A stretch of DNA of 64,000 bases from Pedobacter sp. AJM (GCF_002197755.1 NZ_NHOT01000003.1:496001-560000), one strand, 5' to 3'. Shown: positions 51,097 through 60,202, counted from the first letter of the stretch. Notes: a model not told the origin generated them from the sequence alone. Made by a program: numbers and translations.

Positions 51097-54078
51097 ATGC
51101 AAGGAAAAGGTTTTATTAAGTTTATAGCGATAGTTTTAGCTATCGTTTGTGCGTATGCGCTCTCTTTTACTTTGGTAGCATCCAATGTAGAAAAAGCCGC
51201 CAAAGACTATGCGAAGGGTGATCTGGCTAAAGAAAAAGCTTATTTAGATTCAATGAGCACCGAAAAAGTTTATCCCGTTGTTGGATTTACTTATGGTGAA
51301 GTTAAAGCTAAAGAGATTAATTTAGGTTTAGACTTAAAAGGTGGTATGAACGTAACGATGGAGATATCGTTAGCTGAATTGGTTAAATCATTAGCGGGCA
51401 ACCCTACTGATGCTAACTTTAACAAAGCCGTTCAAAATGCACAAATTCAATTAAACGCCGGTGGTAAAGATTACATCAAAATTTTTGTTGATGAATTCGA
51501 AAAATTAAGCCCGGGTGTTAAACTTGCAGATTATTTTTCTAACCAGGATAATGCCTCTCAGTTAAAACCTAGCGCAAGCAATAACGAAGTTGAATCTTTC
51601 CTTGAAAAGGAAGCAACCAGCGCTATTGACCGCTCATTTACCGTTTTACGTTCACGTATTGATGGTTTTGGTGTGGTGAGTCCGAACATGCAAAAACAAG
51701 AAGGCAGCAATCGTATCTTAATCGAGATGCCAGGTGTTCAGGATAAAGAACGTATCGCTAAGCTTTTACAAGGATCTGCTGAATTGCAATTCTGGCAGGT
51801 ATATCAGGTACAGGAAGTTGTTCCTTTGCTTGAAAACATTAACAAAACATTGGCTGTAACATTAAAGGCTGATGCTCCGGCAACAGCTAAAGATACTACA
51901 GCTGCTCCTGCAGGTGGTAAATTAGCTGGTTTAGAAAAAGCTGCTGCTAAAGATACCACAGCCAAAGGTGGAAAACTTGCCGGTTTAGGTAAAAAAGATT
52001 CAACTGCTGCAAAAGCAGAACTGGCCAAATCAAATCCATTATATGCTGTGCTTAGCCTTCCTGTTTATCAGGGAGAAAACGGACAACAACAATTAATGCC
52101 TGGTGCTGTTGTTGGGATGTCTCTTCAAAAAGATACGGCTAAAGTTAATTCATATTTAAGAATACCTGAGGTTGCTGCTGCTATTCCTTCTACCATGAAG
52201 TTTATGTGGAGCGTTAAACCTAGAGAAGGCTCAAAAGTTTTCGAACTTTATGCTATCAAAGCGGTTAGCGCGGATGGTAAACCTGATTTAGGTGGTGAAG
52301 CCATCAGTGATTCGAAAGATGATTTCGATCAAAAAGGTAAACCAGAAGTAACCATGTACATGACCAGCGAAGGTGCTGCAAAATGGAAAAAAATTACGGC
52401 TGAAGCTGCTGCTGATCCAAATAATAAAAAATCCATTGCCATTGTATTAGATAACCAGGTTTATTCTGCCCCTACCGTTCAGAATGAAATTGCAGGTGGT
52501 GTTTCTTCCATTACAGGTAACTTTACACAAGCAGATACTAAAGATTTATCAAATATCTTAAAAGCAGGTAAATTACCAGCTCCGGCACGTATTGCAGGTA
52601 GCTACGTAGTGGGTCCTACTTTGGGTGCACAAGCTATTCATGATGGTTTAATCTCTTTCGTGATTGCCTTTATTGTGATCTTAATCTTCATGGCGTTATA
52701 TTATCACCGTGCAGGTTGGGTAGCTAACTTTGCGTTGTTAATCAACTTATTCTTTATCATCGGTATCCTGGTATCACTTGGTGCAGTGTTAACCTTACCT
52801 GGTATCGCCGGTATCGTACTCACCATTGGTTTGTCAGTAGATGCAAACATCCTGATTTTCGAACGGGTACGTGAAGAACTAGCTTTAGGCAAAAATATTC
52901 CTACTGCAATTAAAGAAGGTTTCAAACATGCTATGCCGTCTATCTTGGATGCGAACATTACCGTATTCATTTTGGGTGCCATTCTTTATGCATTCGGTAG
53001 CGGACCTGTTCAGGGTTTCGCCACAACATTGTGTATTGGTATTCTTTCTTCGTTATTTGCCGCTGTTGCGATTTCAAGAGTGGTATTTGAGTCGATGTTG
53101 GATCGTAAAATTGAAATCAGCTTCGATAATAACTTCACCCGTAATGCATTCAAAAATCTGGCTTTTAATTTCGTAGGTCGCCGTAAAATATATTATGTAA
53201 TCTCTACCATCATCATTGTGGCTGGTATTGGCATGTATTTCAAAAATGGTGGTTTAAACCTTGGTGTAGACTTTAAAGGTGGCAGAACTTATTTAGTTCA
53301 CTTTGATAATGCAGTAAATACAGAAGACTTAAAATCAAAATTAACGCCTGTTTTTGGAAATGAAACACCAGAGGTTAAAACTGCTGGTGAAGATAACCAA
53401 GTAAAAATCACTACTACTTTCCACATTGAAGATCAGGATATCAAAACTGATAAAGTGGTTGAAGATGCTTTAAATAAAGGTTTAGCTGGATCTAAGTATG
53501 AGGTGGTAAGCTCACAAAAGGTAACACCTATTATTGCCAGTGATATTGTAAATGGCGCATTTTATGCCGTATTGATCTCTTGTATCTTCATGTTTATCTA
53601 CATCGTAGTGCGATTCAAAAAATGGCAGTATGGTTTAGGTGCTGTACTTGCATTGGCGCATGATGTTTTAATGGTATTATCTTTCTACACGATTCTAGAT
53701 GGTGTGATGCCATTCTCATTAGAAATCGGCCAGGATTTTATTGCAGCCATTTTAACCGTAATGGGTTATACCATGACAGAAACTGTTGTTGTATTTGATC
53801 GTATCCGCGAGAAACTAAAAGAATCTGGTAAAGAGGATTTACATGGTGAAGAACGTAATCAATTAATTAATTTCGCATTAAACAGTACATTAAGTCGTAC
53901 CATTTTGACTTCATTAACGGTATTCTTTGTGTTATTGGTGATCTTTATTTTTGGCGGTGATAGCATCCGTGGATTTATCTTCGCCTTATTGATTGGCCGT
54001 ATCATTGGTACTTATTCATCATTATGTATCTCTACTCCTATCGTAATTGACTTGGGTAGTTCTGCAGAAAAAAAATAA
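51097..54078 (+). CDS. secDF: Fused protein translocase subunit SecDF
   Basis: A 993-residue fusion of SecD and SecF, common in Bacteroidota. Each half has six helices and a large periplasmic domain. SecD: LGLDLKGGMNVTMEI (D1 motif), P1 domain with RSRIDGFGVVSPNMQ, and helices with VGPTLGAQAIHDGLISFVIA and LSVDANILIFERVREEL. SecF: NLGVDFKGGRTYLVHF and TVMGYTMTETVVVFDRIREK. It uses the proton motive force to pull preproteins across with SecYEG. Within P1 (about residues 258-308) lies an Ala/Lys/Thr/Gly-rich insert with repeats of KDTTA and GGKLAGL, likely a flexible or phosphorylatable spacer. It ends at a strong terminator. Confidence 0.95.
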   Translation: MQGKGFIKFIAIVLAIVCAYALSFTLVASNVEKAAKDYAKGDLAKEKAYLDSMSTEKVYPVVGFTYGEVKAKEINLGLDLKGGMNVTMEISLAELVKSLAGNPTDANFNKAVQNAQIQLNAGGKDYIKIFVDEFEKLSPGVKLADYFSNQDNASQLKPSASNNEVESFLEKEATSAIDRSFTVLRSRIDGFGVVSPNMQKQEGSNRILIEMPGVQDKERIAKLLQGSAELQFWQVYQVQEVVPLLENINKTLAVTLKADAPATAKDTTAAPAGGKLAGLEKAAAKDTTAKGGKLAGLGKKDSTAAKAELAKSNPLYAVLSLPVYQGENGQQQLMPGAVVGMSLQKDTAKVNSYLRIPEVAAAIPSTMKFMWSVKPREGSKVFELYAIKAVSADGKPDLGGEAISDSKDDFDQKGKPEVTMYMTSEGAAKWKKITAEAAADPNNKKSIAIVLDNQVYSAPTVQNEIAGGVSSITGNFTQADTKDLSNILKAGKLPAPARIAGSYVVGPTLGAQAIHDGLISFVIAFIVILIFMALYYHRAGWVANFALLINLFFIIGILVSLGAVLTLPGIAGIVLTIGLSVDANILIFERVREELALGKNIPTAIKEGFKHAMPSILDANITVFILGAILYAFGSGPVQGFATTLCIGILSSLFAAVAISRVVFESMLDRKIEISFDNNFTRNAFKNLAFNFVGRRKIYYVISTIIIVAGIGMYFKNGGLNLGVDFKGGRTYLVHFDNAVNTEDLKSKLTPVFGNETPEVKTAGEDNQVKITTTFHIEDQDIKTDKVVEDALNKGLAGSKYEVVSSQKVTPIIASDIVNGAFYAVLISCIFMFIYIVVRFKKWQYGLGAVLALAHDVLMVLSFYTILDGVMPFSLEIGQDFIAAILTVMGYTMTETVVVFDRIREKLKESGKEDLHGEERNQLINFALNSTLSRTILTSLTVFFVLLVIFIFGGDSIRGFIFALLIGRIIGTYSSLCISTPIVIDLGSSAEKK
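51869..52020 (+). repeat. Ala/Lys-rich KDTTA-GGKLAGL repeat insert within SecD
   Basis: Two to three imperfect copies of KDTTA...GGKLAGL.K (with KDTTAAPAGGKLAGLEK, KDTTAKGGKLAGLGK) occupy the tip region of the P1 domain. No structure is expected beyond coil or helix. Confidence 0.75.
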
Positions 54079-54101
54079 GATTTTAATATCTTGAATATAC
54101 G

Positions 54102-54132
54102 AGCGCTCCGATAATCGGAGCGCTTTTTTTTT
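54102..54132 (+). terminator. Terminator of secDF
   Basis: A perfect 10-bp stem AGCGCTCCGA / TCGGAGCGCT with loop TAA is followed by eight T. Confidence 0.9.
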
Positions 54133-54238
54133 GTATCATCTTCTCAATATCATATTCATTGATATCCCTGTCAAAACTTCAATACTTAAACCTTTTGGGT
54201 CTCTTTTTGTTAGATTAGCAAACAAAAAAGCATAGAGA

Positions 54239-55570
54239 ATGGATTTACAACTTCCTAAAAGTGAATACCCGAGAGTAGTAATTATTGGTGGTGGATTTGG
54301 CGGAATTGAGCTGGCTAAACGACTGAAAAACAAACCTTTTCAAGTGGTGATGTTGGATAAACATAATTACCACACCTTTCAGCCATTGCTTTATCAGGTA
54401 GCTACCGGCGGACTTGAAGCTGAGTCTATTGCTTTTCCACTCCGAAAAATATTTAAAGGACAGAAAAACCTGATTTTCAGGGTAGCAAAAGTTACCGAAA
54501 TAAATGCCGTAAAAAATTGCCTTAAAACCGATATCGGTGAAATCAGTTACGATTATCTGGTTTTGGCTACCGGATCTACCAGTAATTTTTTTGGCAACAC
54601 CGAAATTGAACAAAATTCGATGCCAATGAAATCCATTCCAGAGGCACTGGATTTAAGAAGTTTAATTTTGCAGAATTTTGAAAAGTCGTTGATAGAAACT
54701 GATTTTGATAAGAAAAGTGCACTACTTAACTTTGTTGTAGTAGGTGGTGGACCAACAGGCGTGGAGACTTCCGGTGCAATTGCAGAGCTTAAAAAACATG
54801 TTATCCCAAATGATTATCCTGAAATGGATTTGAATCAGGTAAACATTTATCTGATTGAAAATTCACCCGAACTATTGGGACCCATGTCGCCTCAGGCCCA
54901 GGCTAAATCAAAAGAGTTTTTAACTGAAATGGGTGTGCGGGTGATGAATGAAACCAGGGTATTGGGCTATGATGGATTTACGCTTACTTTACAGGATAAG
55001 GCCCCAGTTTTAAGTTCTACCGTAATCTGGAGCGCAGGTGTTAAGGGTCAGCTGATTCCAGGCCTTGATCTGGCAGAAGTTGTTAGAGGAGGCAGATTAA
55101 AAACGGATGCACAAAACCTGATTGTAGGCTATCAAAATATCTATGCTATTGGCGATGTAGCCTCCATTATTGATGAGGAAACGCCAAACGGACATCCGGG
55201 CGTTGCACCGGTTGCCATTCAACAAGGTCATCATTTAGCAAAAAACCTGGTTAATATCATTGAAAACAAACCCCTAGAAAAATTTAAGTATTTTGATAAG
55301 GGTTCAATGGCTACTGTAGGTAGAAACAAAGCTGTTGTAGACATAGGAAAAATTCGTTTTCAGGGCGTTTTTGCATGGTTTACCTGGATGTTTGTCCACC
55401 TGATGACTCTCGTAGGCTTTAGAAATAAAATTATTGTTTTTGTGAATTGGCTATGGAGTTATTTTAGTTACGATAGAGGAACCCGGTTAATCATTAGAAC
55501 TTTTGCTAAAGACAGAAGTGTGGATTATAGAACAGAAAATGCTCAGGTGAAAGATGAAGTTAGTCATTAG
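54239..55570 (+). CDS. ndh: Type II NADH dehydrogenase-like flavoprotein
   Basis: A 443-residue FAD-dependent oxidoreductase. FAD site: VVIIGGGFGGIELAKRL near the start with D-K-H-N-Y-H-T-F-Q-P-L-L-Y-Q-V-A-T-G, the NDH-2 signature. NADH site: FVVVGGGPTGVETSGAIAEL (about 160-180). The quinone-site region is HPGVAPVAIQQGHHLAKNL. The C-terminus is a membrane-binding amphipathic helix pair (FAWFTWMFVHLMTLVGFRNK). NDH-2 passes electrons from NADH to quinone without pumping, feeding a terminal oxidase such as the cydAB gene product at the right end. Its last two residues and stop come from a TAGTCAT tandem repeat. Confidence 0.88.
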   Translation: MDLQLPKSEYPRVVIIGGGFGGIELAKRLKNKPFQVVMLDKHNYHTFQPLLYQVATGGLEAESIAFPLRKIFKGQKNLIFRVAKVTEINAVKNCLKTDIGEISYDYLVLATGSTSNFFGNTEIEQNSMPMKSIPEALDLRSLILQNFEKSLIETDFDKKSALLNFVVVGGGPTGVETSGAIAELKKHVIPNDYPEMDLNQVNIYLIENSPELLGPMSPQAQAKSKEFLTEMGVRVMNETRVLGYDGFTLTLQDKAPVLSSTVIWSAGVKGQLIPGLDLAEVVRGGRLKTDAQNLIVGYQNIYAIGDVASIIDEETPNGHPGVAPVAIQQGHHLAKNLVNIIENKPLEKFKYFDKGSMATVGRNKAVVDIGKIRFQGVFAWFTWMFVHLMTLVGFRNKIIVFVNWLWSYFSYDRGTRLIIRTFAKDRSVDYRTENAQVKDEVSH

Positions 55571-55593
55571 TCATTAGTCATTAGTCATTAGTG
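55561..55593 (+). repeat. TAGTCAT tandem repeat spanning the ndh stop codon
   Basis: Four and a half perfect 7-bp units (TAGTCAT). The repeat supplies the last codons (S-H) and the stop, so expansion can alter the protein end. Confidence 0.85.
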
Positions 55594-55681
55594 AAAACTT
55601 TTAGTATCAGAAACGGTTTGCTTTACTTCTTTTCTTTGCGATAAACTTTATGCACTTTGCGGTTAAATAACCTGTAAAACC

Positions 55682-56542
55682 ATGAGCCTAAAAAATATTA
55701 AATTAGTGGAATGTCCGCGTGATGCGATGCAGGGTTTGCATCATTTCGTTCCAACCGAACTGAAATCAGCATATTTAAACCTACTGCTTCAGGTTGGGTT
55801 TGACACATTAGATTTTGGTAGTTTTGTTTCGCCCAAAGCCATTCCGCAAATGGCAGATACGCAGCAGGTATTAGAAAACTTAGATTTATCGCTTACTTCA
55901 ACCAAACTTCTGGCTATTGTAGCCAATTTAAGGGGGGTAGAAAGTGCTGTACAACATCAAGCAATTGATTATCTGGGTTTTCCTTTTTCTATCTCAGAAA
56001 CCTTTCAACAGCGAAATACCAATTCAAGTATTGAGCAATCACTAAGCACCGTTGAAGATATGCTGGCTTTATGTGCCAAAAATAATAAAAAAGCAGTTGT
56101 ATATCTATCAATGGGTTTTGGAAACCCTTATGGTGATGAATGGAACGATGAAATTGTAGAAAAATGGACGGATATTTTAGTGGATAAAGGTGTAGGAATT
56201 ATTTCCTTAGCGGATACAGTTGGCATTTCAACTCCCGAAAAGATAAATCATATCTTACCGAAGTTAATTTCCAGGTTTAGCAATATAGAAATTGGTATCC
56301 ATCTACACTCCACTCCTGCTGAAAGGTTTGAAAAAATTGAAGCAGCCTATCATTCGGGCGTAAAAAGAATTGATTCAGCATTGAAAGGCTTCGGTGGCTG
56401 CCCAATGGCTGCTGATGACCTTACAGGTAACATAGCTACAGAAGATGTAATTGCCTATTTAAATGACAAAGGAGAAAATTTGAATCTAAATATGGATAAG
56501 TGGAAGGAGGCGATGGTTTTATCCGGAAAAATATTTGGGTAG
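55682..56542 (+). CDS. Hydroxymethylglutaryl-CoA lyase-like enzyme
   Basis: A 286-residue HMGL-like TIM-barrel lyase: VECPRDAMQGLHHFVPT carries the metal/substrate R-D pair of the DRE-TIM family, FVSPKAIPQMAD fits the next strand, and IHLHSTPAERF supplies metal-binding H-x-H. GFGGCPMAADDLTGNIATED has the active-site Cys loop (G-x-G-G-C-P) characteristic of HMG-CoA lyases. It would cleave HMG-CoA into acetyl-CoA and acetoacetate in leucine breakdown. Related pyruvate-carboxylase-like aldolases lack this cysteine loop. The gene is alone in the strand direction. Confidence 0.83.
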   Translation: MSLKNIKLVECPRDAMQGLHHFVPTELKSAYLNLLLQVGFDTLDFGSFVSPKAIPQMADTQQVLENLDLSLTSTKLLAIVANLRGVESAVQHQAIDYLGFPFSISETFQQRNTNSSIEQSLSTVEDMLALCAKNNKKAVVYLSMGFGNPYGDEWNDEIVEKWTDILVDKGVGIISLADTVGISTPEKINHILPKLISRFSNIEIGIHLHSTPAERFEKIEAAYHSGVKRIDSALKGFGGCPMAADDLTGNIATEDVIAYLNDKGENLNLNMDKWKEAMVLSGKIFG

Positions 56543-56554
56543 TTTTCAGCTTCA

Positions 56555-56653
56555 CGTCATTGCGAGGCACGAAGCAATCCTACAACTGCGGGTAGGGAAA
56601 TAAATTTATATGATAGCGATCGCATTAAGATTGCTTCGTGCCTCGCAAAGACG
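56555..56653. repeat. REP-like palindromic element, copy 1
   Basis: Two 25-nt arms (56555-56579 and 56629-56653) are inverted copies with 24/25 identity around a 49-nt core. The arms contain GTCATTGCGAGGCACGAAGC and its reverse complement, a widely distributed intergenic word in Bacteroidota. The core holds GCGATCGC. It lies just after the HMG-CoA lyase stop and upstream of the convergent acetyltransferase. Confidence 0.85.
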
Positions 56654-56669
56654 ATTTATCTTTCTAATT

Positions 56670-57092
56670 TTAAACCTTCTTCACCATTTTAAAGTGCTGA
56701 ATTCCAGCCTCCTCAAATTGCTCTCCCTCGGCCACGAAACCAAATTTCGCATATAAACTCATGGCATCTAACTGTGAGTTCAGGTAAATATAATGGGCAT
56801 CTTCCGGTAAATCAGATAAGGCTTCGGCAATTAATGCACGTCCTACGCCCTGTCCTCTAAAATCTTTCAGTACTGCAAACCGCTCTAATTTATATCCCGC
56901 ATCAGTTTTTCTCCAGCGACAGGCACCACAAGGCTGACCATTATGTGTGGCTAGAAAATGTATTGATTCCTCTTCATATTCCCATTCCAATTCCGGCGGG
57001 CAATTCTGCTCATCTACGAATACAATTTTACGTATCGCAAATACTTTATCCAATTCCTCAGGATGGATAACTTTCTGAACCTGCAAACTCAT
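56670..57092 (-). CDS. GNAT family N-acetyltransferase
   Basis: A 140-residue ElaA-like or generic GNAT protein. Motif A is LERFAVLKDFRGQGVGRALI with the acetyl-CoA pyrophosphate loop (R-G-Q-G-V-G), and the end is IYLNSQLDAMSLYAKFGFVAEG followed by FEEAGIQHFKM. The E-W-E-Y-E segment lies near the start. The substrate is unknown. Its ATG overlaps the stop of the permease gene by one base (TAATG), so translation is coupled. Confidence 0.87.
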   Translation of the reverse strand: MSLQVQKVIHPEELDKVFAIRKIVFVDEQNCPPELEWEYEEESIHFLATHNGQPCGACRWRKTDAGYKLERFAVLKDFRGQGVGRALIAEALSDLPEDAHYIYLNSQLDAMSLYAKFGFVAEGEQFEEAGIQHFKMVKKV

Positions 57093-57565
57093 TATTTCTG
57101 GTGTTTAAAATGTTTATTCTTTTCTAACTTCAACTCATTTAATGCTTCAGCCACATCAATAGAGTGCGAACAGTGAATATCGGCCTCTTTTTTGGCAAGT
57201 GCAGCAATTGTAACGTAAAATTTATGCAGTTGATCAAGCTCTTTTTCACTTAAATCTTCAATATCTACCATCCGGTTGCTGGCGCCCTGCTGGGCAGCTA
57301 TCAGTTCATTTAATTTTAATTGGATCGCCTTCCCATCTTTGTTCTGCGCTTTCTGAATCAGAAATACCATTAAAAAAGTGATGATGGTTGTTCCGGTATT
57401 AATCACCAGCTGCCAGGTTTCAGAATAATGAAAAACCGGACCTGTCACCGCCCATAAAATTACAATGGCTGTTGCTGCGATAAAAGCAACCGAGCTGCCT
57501 GTAAATTTCGTTGCGGCATTGGCAAACTGCTCAAAAAAGTTATTATCGTTTTTAGATTTTTTCAT
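57092..57565 (-). CDS. Low-affinity iron permease family protein
   Basis: A 157-residue inner-membrane protein of the Fe_permease/FET4-like family: FEQFANAATKFTGSSVAFIA opens the domain, TAIVILWAVTGPVFHYSETW and VINTGTTIITFLMVFLIQKA are the two helices, and QNKDGKAIQLKLNELIAAQQG is the conserved helix after them. Only two helices are present, so transport alone is doubtful; a structural or regulatory role is as likely. It is transcribed upstream of the GNAT gene. Confidence 0.8.
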   Translation of the reverse strand: MKKSKNDNNFFEQFANAATKFTGSSVAFIAATAIVILWAVTGPVFHYSETWQLVINTGTTIITFLMVFLIQKAQNKDGKAIQLKLNELIAAQQGASNRMVDIEDLSEKELDQLHKFYVTIAALAKKEADIHCSHSIDVAEALNELKLEKNKHFKHQK

Positions 57566-57591
57566 CAGATAATGTTTGCTTAAAAGTAACT

Positions 57592-57644
57592 ATAAAAACA
57601 AACAAAAGCGCCATCAGTTTTTAAACCAATGGCGCTTTTGTTTG
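57592..57644 (-). terminator. Terminator of the fba gene
   Basis: A perfect 16-bp stem (57599-57614 with 57629-57644) and 14-nt loop; read on the minus strand it ends in TTTTTA. It lies 63 nt after the fba stop. Confidence 0.85.
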
Positions 57645-57706
57645 ATTATTGAATGAATGATTCTTAAATGACTGAATAGGTATTCAATATTAAAAATCCA
57701 ATTTGT

Positions 57707-58786
57707 TTACAACTTATCATTTGCATTAATGCAATTCAAATCTTCAAATGCAGCAGTTAAACGCTTAACGAATGTTTCCTCACCTTTACGTAACCAAACA
57801 CGTGGATCGTAATATTTTTTATTTGGTTTATCATCACCATCAGGATTACCAATCTGACCTTGAAGAAAAGCTTCATTCTTTTTGTAATATTCTAAAATAC
57901 CCTCCCAAAATGCCCATTGCATATCGGTATCGATATTCATTTTAATGGCACCATAAGAAATGGCTTCTCTGATTTCTTCCTGAGAAGAACCAGAGCCACC
58001 GTGAAACACAAAGTTAATTGGTTTCTCAGCAGATAAACTGAATTTCTCTTTAACGAAATCCTGAGAGTTTTTCAAAATAACCGGCTGTAATTTTACGTTA
58101 CCTGGTTTGTACACACCATGAACGTTACCAAAAGCTGCAGCTACTGTAAAACGTGGTGATACTTTGCTTAATTCTTCATAAGCATAAGCCACTTCACTTG
58201 GCTGAGTATATAATTTTGAACTATCTACATCACTGTTATCCACACCGTCTTCTTCACCACCGGTAACTCCTAATTCAATTTCAATCGTCATGTTCATTTT
58301 AGACATGCGCGCTAAATATTTTGCAGAGATTTCCATGTTTTCTTCGATAGATTCTTCAGAAAGATCCAACATATGTGAAGAAAATAAAGGTTTACCTGTT
58401 TCAGCGAAGAATTTTTCACCGTGATCTAAAAGGCCGTCAATCCAAGGCAACAATTTTTTAGCGGCATGGTCAGTATGTAAAACCACGGCAACACCATAAT
58501 GTTCTGCCAATAAATGTACATGCTTAGCTGCAGATACTGCACCTAAAATACATGCCTGTAATTTCTCATTATCTAAAGATTTACCTGCGTAAAATTGCGC
58601 ACCACCATTAGACAGTTGAATCATAACAGGCGAATTTACTGCCTTAGCAGTTTCCAATACCGCGTTAACCGTATTTGTACCGGTTACATTTACCGCTGGT
58701 AAAGCAAACTGATGTTTTTTAGCCTGCTCAAACAATTCTTGAACGGCATCTCCGTAAATTACGCCTTTGTAGCCTTTTAAACTCAT
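57707..58786 (-). CDS. fba: Class II fructose-1,6-bisphosphate aldolase
   Basis: A 359-residue zinc aldolase, the same length as E. coli FbaA (class IIA). VVLHTDHAAKKLLPWIDGLL carries the D/H ligands, TIEIELGVTGGEEDGVDNSD the E and G loop, AAAFGNVHGVYKPGNV another zinc histidine, and FVFHGGSGSSQEEI the last histidine/phosphate loop. It interconverts FBP with DHAP and G3P in glycolysis and gluconeogenesis. It is divergent from accD across a 206-nt spacer that contains duplicated operator-like motifs. Confidence 0.95.
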   Translation of the reverse strand: MSLKGYKGVIYGDAVQELFEQAKKHQFALPAVNVTGTNTVNAVLETAKAVNSPVMIQLSNGGAQFYAGKSLDNEKLQACILGAVSAAKHVHLLAEHYGVAVVLHTDHAAKKLLPWIDGLLDHGEKFFAETGKPLFSSHMLDLSEESIEENMEISAKYLARMSKMNMTIEIELGVTGGEEDGVDNSDVDSSKLYTQPSEVAYAYEELSKVSPRFTVAAAFGNVHGVYKPGNVKLQPVILKNSQDFVKEKFSLSAEKPINFVFHGGSGSSQEEIREAISYGAIKMNIDTDMQWAFWEGILEYYKKNEAFLQGQIGNPDGDDKPNKKYYDPRVWLRKGEETFVKRLTAAFEDLNCINANDKL

Positions 58787-58881
58787 CTCTTGTTAATTTT
58801 ATTAAGTCCGAAGTTATAAAAAAAAATAACATTACAAGCTTTTGTAACAACAGAATTATTTGCCTTACAATAGAATAAGGG

Positions 58882-58933
58882 CTATTTAGTGTATAAAACA
58901 CATTATCCTTAGTGTAGAAAACACACTAAATAG
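58882..58933. promoter_or_regulatory. Duplicated operator-like motif between fba and accD
   Basis: CTATTTAGTGT (58882-58892) and ACACTAAATAG (58923-58933) form a perfect 11-bp inverted repeat. Inside are two direct copies of TTAGTGTAkAAAACACA (58886 and 58909, 23 nt apart, one mismatch), each itself a GTGT-N-ACAC dyad. They lie between divergent fba and accD starts, about 60-100 nt from each, so a dimeric regulator could control both. No known consensus was matched. Confidence 0.55.
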
Positions 58934-58992
58934 AAATACTTGAGTTAAAATAATTTTTCGTTTCTTTGCAGTCCAATTCTTTAAAAAATTAT

Positions 58993-59838
58993 ATGGCCTG
59001 GTTTAAGAGAGAAAATAAAGGTATTATTACCACAACAGAAGAGAAGAAAGAGGCACCGGATGGTGTGTGGAATAAGTGTCCGAACTGTAAAAAACCGCTA
59101 CATCAAACAGAATTGCAGGAAAACAAATATGTTTGCCATTACTGCAATTACCATTTGAGGGTAGGTTCAAAAGAATATTTCGAAGTATTGTTCGACAATA
59201 ATGAGTTTAAAGAACTTTTTGCCAACTTAACTTCTGGCGATCCTTTGAATTTCAATGATAATAAACCTTATACGGATAGAATCGTAGAAAGCCAGGCAAA
59301 AACCGGACTTAAAGATGCCATTCGTGCAGGTGTGGGCAAAATTGAAGGTCAGGAATTAGTAATTGCCTGCATGGACTTTGCTTTCATTGGCGGATCGATG
59401 GGCTCGGTAGTGGGTGAAAAAATTGCTCGTTCAATTGATTACTCGATCAAACATAAGGTTCCCTTCCTGATGATTTCAAAGTCTGGTGGTGCCCGAATGA
59501 TGGAAGCTGCATTTTCATTGATGCAGATGGCCAAAACATCCGCAAAACTGGCCTTGTTAAGCCAGGCAAAAATTCCATACATTTCTTTATTGACAGACCC
59601 AACTACTGGTGGCGTAACAGCCTCATATGCCATGCTTGGCGATATCAATATTGCAGAACCAGGTGCTTTAATCGGCTTTGCCGGCCCAAGGGTAATCAAA
59701 GAAACCATTAAAAAGGATTTACCAAAAGGCTTTCAAACTTCAGAATTTGTGCTCGAACATGGTTTCCTTGATTTTATTGTAGACAGAAGGGCGATGAAAG
59801 CTAAATTAGGCGCTTTTATCAAGATGATGAATAATTAA
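58993..59838 (+). CDS. accD: Acetyl-CoA carboxylase carboxyltransferase subunit beta
   Basis: A 281-residue protein. The zinc ribbon is C29-P-N-C32 and C48-H-Y-C51 ([22 protein letters not shown]). The carboxyltransferase core has DKQ-like [40 protein letters not shown] and [20 protein letters not shown]. It pairs with AccA to carboxylate acetyl-CoA, the first step of fatty acid synthesis. The ATG 58993 start fits [10 protein letters not shown]; an in-frame alternative at 58966 is less likely. AccA is not in the window. A terminator follows. Confidence 0.95.
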   Translation: MAWFKRENKGIITTTEEKKEAPDGVWNKCPNCKKPLHQTELQENKYVCHYCNYHLRVGSKEYFEVLFDNNEFKELFANLTSGDPLNFNDNKPYTDRIVESQAKTGLKDAIRAGVGKIEGQELVIACMDFAFIGGSMGSVVGEKIARSIDYSIKHKVPFLMISKSGGARMMEAAFSLMQMAKTSAKLALLSQAKIPYISLLTDPTTGGVTASYAMLGDINIAEPGALIGFAGPRVIKETIKKDLPKGFQTSEFVLEHGFLDFIVDRRAMKAKLGAFIKMMNN

Positions 59839-59915
59839 ATTGGTTCAATAGTCATTGGTTTATTAGCGTAAATCGCCTGATAAATAAATGCCAAAATGAC
59901 CATAACTATAATAAG
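59839..59915. repeat. TTGGTTCAATAGTCATTGG-type repeat after accD
   Basis: Words of TCATTGG/TTAGC-type follow the accD stop directly and match the family at 16857-16985. The rest of this short spacer is plain. Confidence 0.35.
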
Positions 59916-59959
59916 AAAAGCAGGGCTTGAATAAATCGGTGAATTCAGTCCTGCTTTTT
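59916..59959 (+). terminator. Terminator of accD
   Basis: AAAAGCAGG (59916-59924) pairs with CCTGCTTTT (59950-59958) across a partly paired loop, with T after the stem. Confidence 0.7.
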
Positions 59960-60130
59960 GTTTCAAGTCCTCGCTGCGCTGCGGGCTTTCCACTTCAATC
60001 AGGTTTATCTTGCAGTGGTTCAGTAATACTTAGGATTGGCAGCTTCCTTTCCATAGCCTAAAAAACATCCTGCCGTTTAGGCAATTCCAATTAAAAAGGA
60101 ATTACTTCAGGGCGGCGAAAGCTACAATCT
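59960..60130. repeat. Candidate dispersed intergenic repeat before the M28 gene
   Basis: The stretch with CGCTGCGCTGCGGGCTTTCC and later ggcagcttcctttccatagc is GC-richer than other spacers and has no coding frame of note. It resembles a conserved intergenic element, but I can only see one copy here. Confidence 0.3.
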
Positions 60131-60202
60131 GCAACATTTCCATTAACATCTGTTTCCACAGCCCTTATTCATTAAATTAGCGGATCATTAACTAATCCTA
60201 TT

